Assembly (NCBI GenBank): GCA_039096225.1
Contig: JBBPEB010000013.1
Location: forward strand, 1,721,501-1,785,500
DNA: 64,000 nt
Direction: 5' to 3'
Source of the DNA: Blastocystis sp. Blastoise
Lineage: Eukaryota; Sar; Bigyra; Opalinata; Blastocystidae
The notes below the pieces were generated by a model. It ran no database searches and had not been told where the DNA came from. It worked only from the letters and a program-made list of their open reading frames with translations. The stretch's first letter is position 1, and each line of letters begins with the position of its first letter. This document shows positions 63,280-64,000 of the stretch, one piece after another. A program made the translations under genes and the position numbers.

Positions 63280-63865
63280 ATGAGGTTTCTTGTGTCTTAT
63301 TTTGTCGTTCTCCTTACGATTATTTTGAAGATTCTTCATCACTTTAACATTATTTCTTCAAGAGCTTCAGAATCAAATAATGAAAGTATCCTTTATGATC
63401 GCGAATATTGGAGAATCTTCAATTGTTTATATAATCAACCTTCTCTCGTTTTTTTCCTTGCTGATCTTATTATGCAAGTGATTATATGTCCTGTTGAATA
63501 TACTCTAGGAACATTTACTTATGTTTTTGATAGTCTTTTCTATATAGTATGTTTTTTTTTAGTTATATATATATATATATATATTCATTATTATTTATAT
63601 AGTATATTGGTTGGGCTGTTTCTATTCTCTTTTTAAATAATATACTTATTTCAAATAGGTATATATATATATGTTTTTTAAAAATTTTTCATGTGTTATA
63701 TATAAATATGTTTTTTTTTATTCATTTTATATATTTTTATATCTATATATATTATTCATTTTATATATATATATATATAGAAATGATGAGTCGTTAGAGA
63801 AGAATAACTCCGGTTTTCATTCTTATATATTTCCATGGTTAGCCTTTATGATTGTTAATTTAGAA

Positions 63866-63908
<43 letters not shown>

Positions 63909-64000
63909 TACATGGTTGAATATATTACTTCTTATTTTATAAACATAGATATTATTATATATATATGTGGATATTCTATTGTTTTATAAACAGTAGTTCT
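63280..64000 (+). CDS. 5' part of a multi-span membrane protein, cut by the right edge
   Basis: Starts at 63280 (MRFLVSYFVVLLTIILKILH), giving a hydrophobic N-terminal helix. Exons 63280-63546, 63603-63658 and 63781-63865 join in frame through GT-AG introns. The second supplies a further span (YIGWAVSILFLNNILI) and the third HSYIFPWLAFMIVNLE. About four hydrophobic segments are visible in the first 130 residues, with loops REYWRIFNCLYNQPS and NDESLEKNNSG. The family is not recognised; polytopic ER enzymes of GPI or glycan assembly are one possibility but no diagnostic motif is present. The gene continues beyond the window. Confidence 0.6.

Overview
The window is nuclear DNA of an AT-rich (roughly four-fifths A+T), intron-dense unicellular eukaryote. 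Evidence: nearly every gene is split by short GT-AG introns whose ends are TA repeats (donor GTATAT, acceptor TATATAG); there are eukaryote-only genes (UBR-type ubiquitin ligase, ALG10, SPF45/RBM17, SMYD-type SET-MYND, TBC Rab-GAP, TSG101-like UEV) and a tRNA-Leu with internal Pol III boxes. TAA, TAG and TGA all serve as stops, so the genetic code looks standard. The lineage cannot be fixed from sequence alone; the large Ig-like/jelly-roll/sushi-like surface protein recalls gut-dwelling stramenopiles, but that is a weak inference.

Layout. 1-2166 (-): 5' part of an unrecognised gene running off the left edge. 4174-11136 (-): very large secreted mosaic protein. 11744-22012 (+): UBR-box/RING E3 ubiquitin ligase. 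22556-24249 (-): membrane-anchored glycosyltransferase-like protein (DUF1647-like). 24579-26004: complete Tc1-type DD34E transposon. 26210-31189 (+): insulin-degrading-enzyme (M16) protease. 31725-34025 (-): protein with two degenerate kinase domains. 34510-35465 (-): small coiled-coil protein. 35940-38989 (-): UEV domain fused to an intact protein kinase. 39712-39793 (+): tRNA-Leu(AAG). 41187-43434 (+): formate-tetrahydrofolate ligase. 43808-47256 (-): MYND-SET (SMYD) protein. 47865-50571 (+): Pro/Gln-rich multi-span membrane protein. 51067-52344 (-): splicing factor SPF45. 52873-55188 (-): four RanBP2-type zinc fingers. 55690-58324 (-): ALG10. 59075-62639 (-): PDZ plus TBC Rab-GAP. 63280 to the end (+): start of another membrane protein.

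There is no operon logic; these are independent housekeeping and signalling genes. The ubiquitin/ESCRT-like, membrane-traffic (TBC), ER glycosylation (ALG10) and one-carbon (FTHFS) genes are individually recognisable. The most notable signals are two introns that can only sensibly be spliced as AT-AC (minor-spliceosome, U12-type) introns, one in the M16 protease and one in the membrane protein, each with an ATATCC donor and a TTAAT branch-like motif at the same distance from the terminal AC. Others are a UEV-kinase fusion, a tandem pseudokinase, a PDZ-TBC fusion and an apparently intact Tc1 element. Introns carry almost all of the long microsatellites. Exon boundaries were read by eye and small exons may be misplaced.
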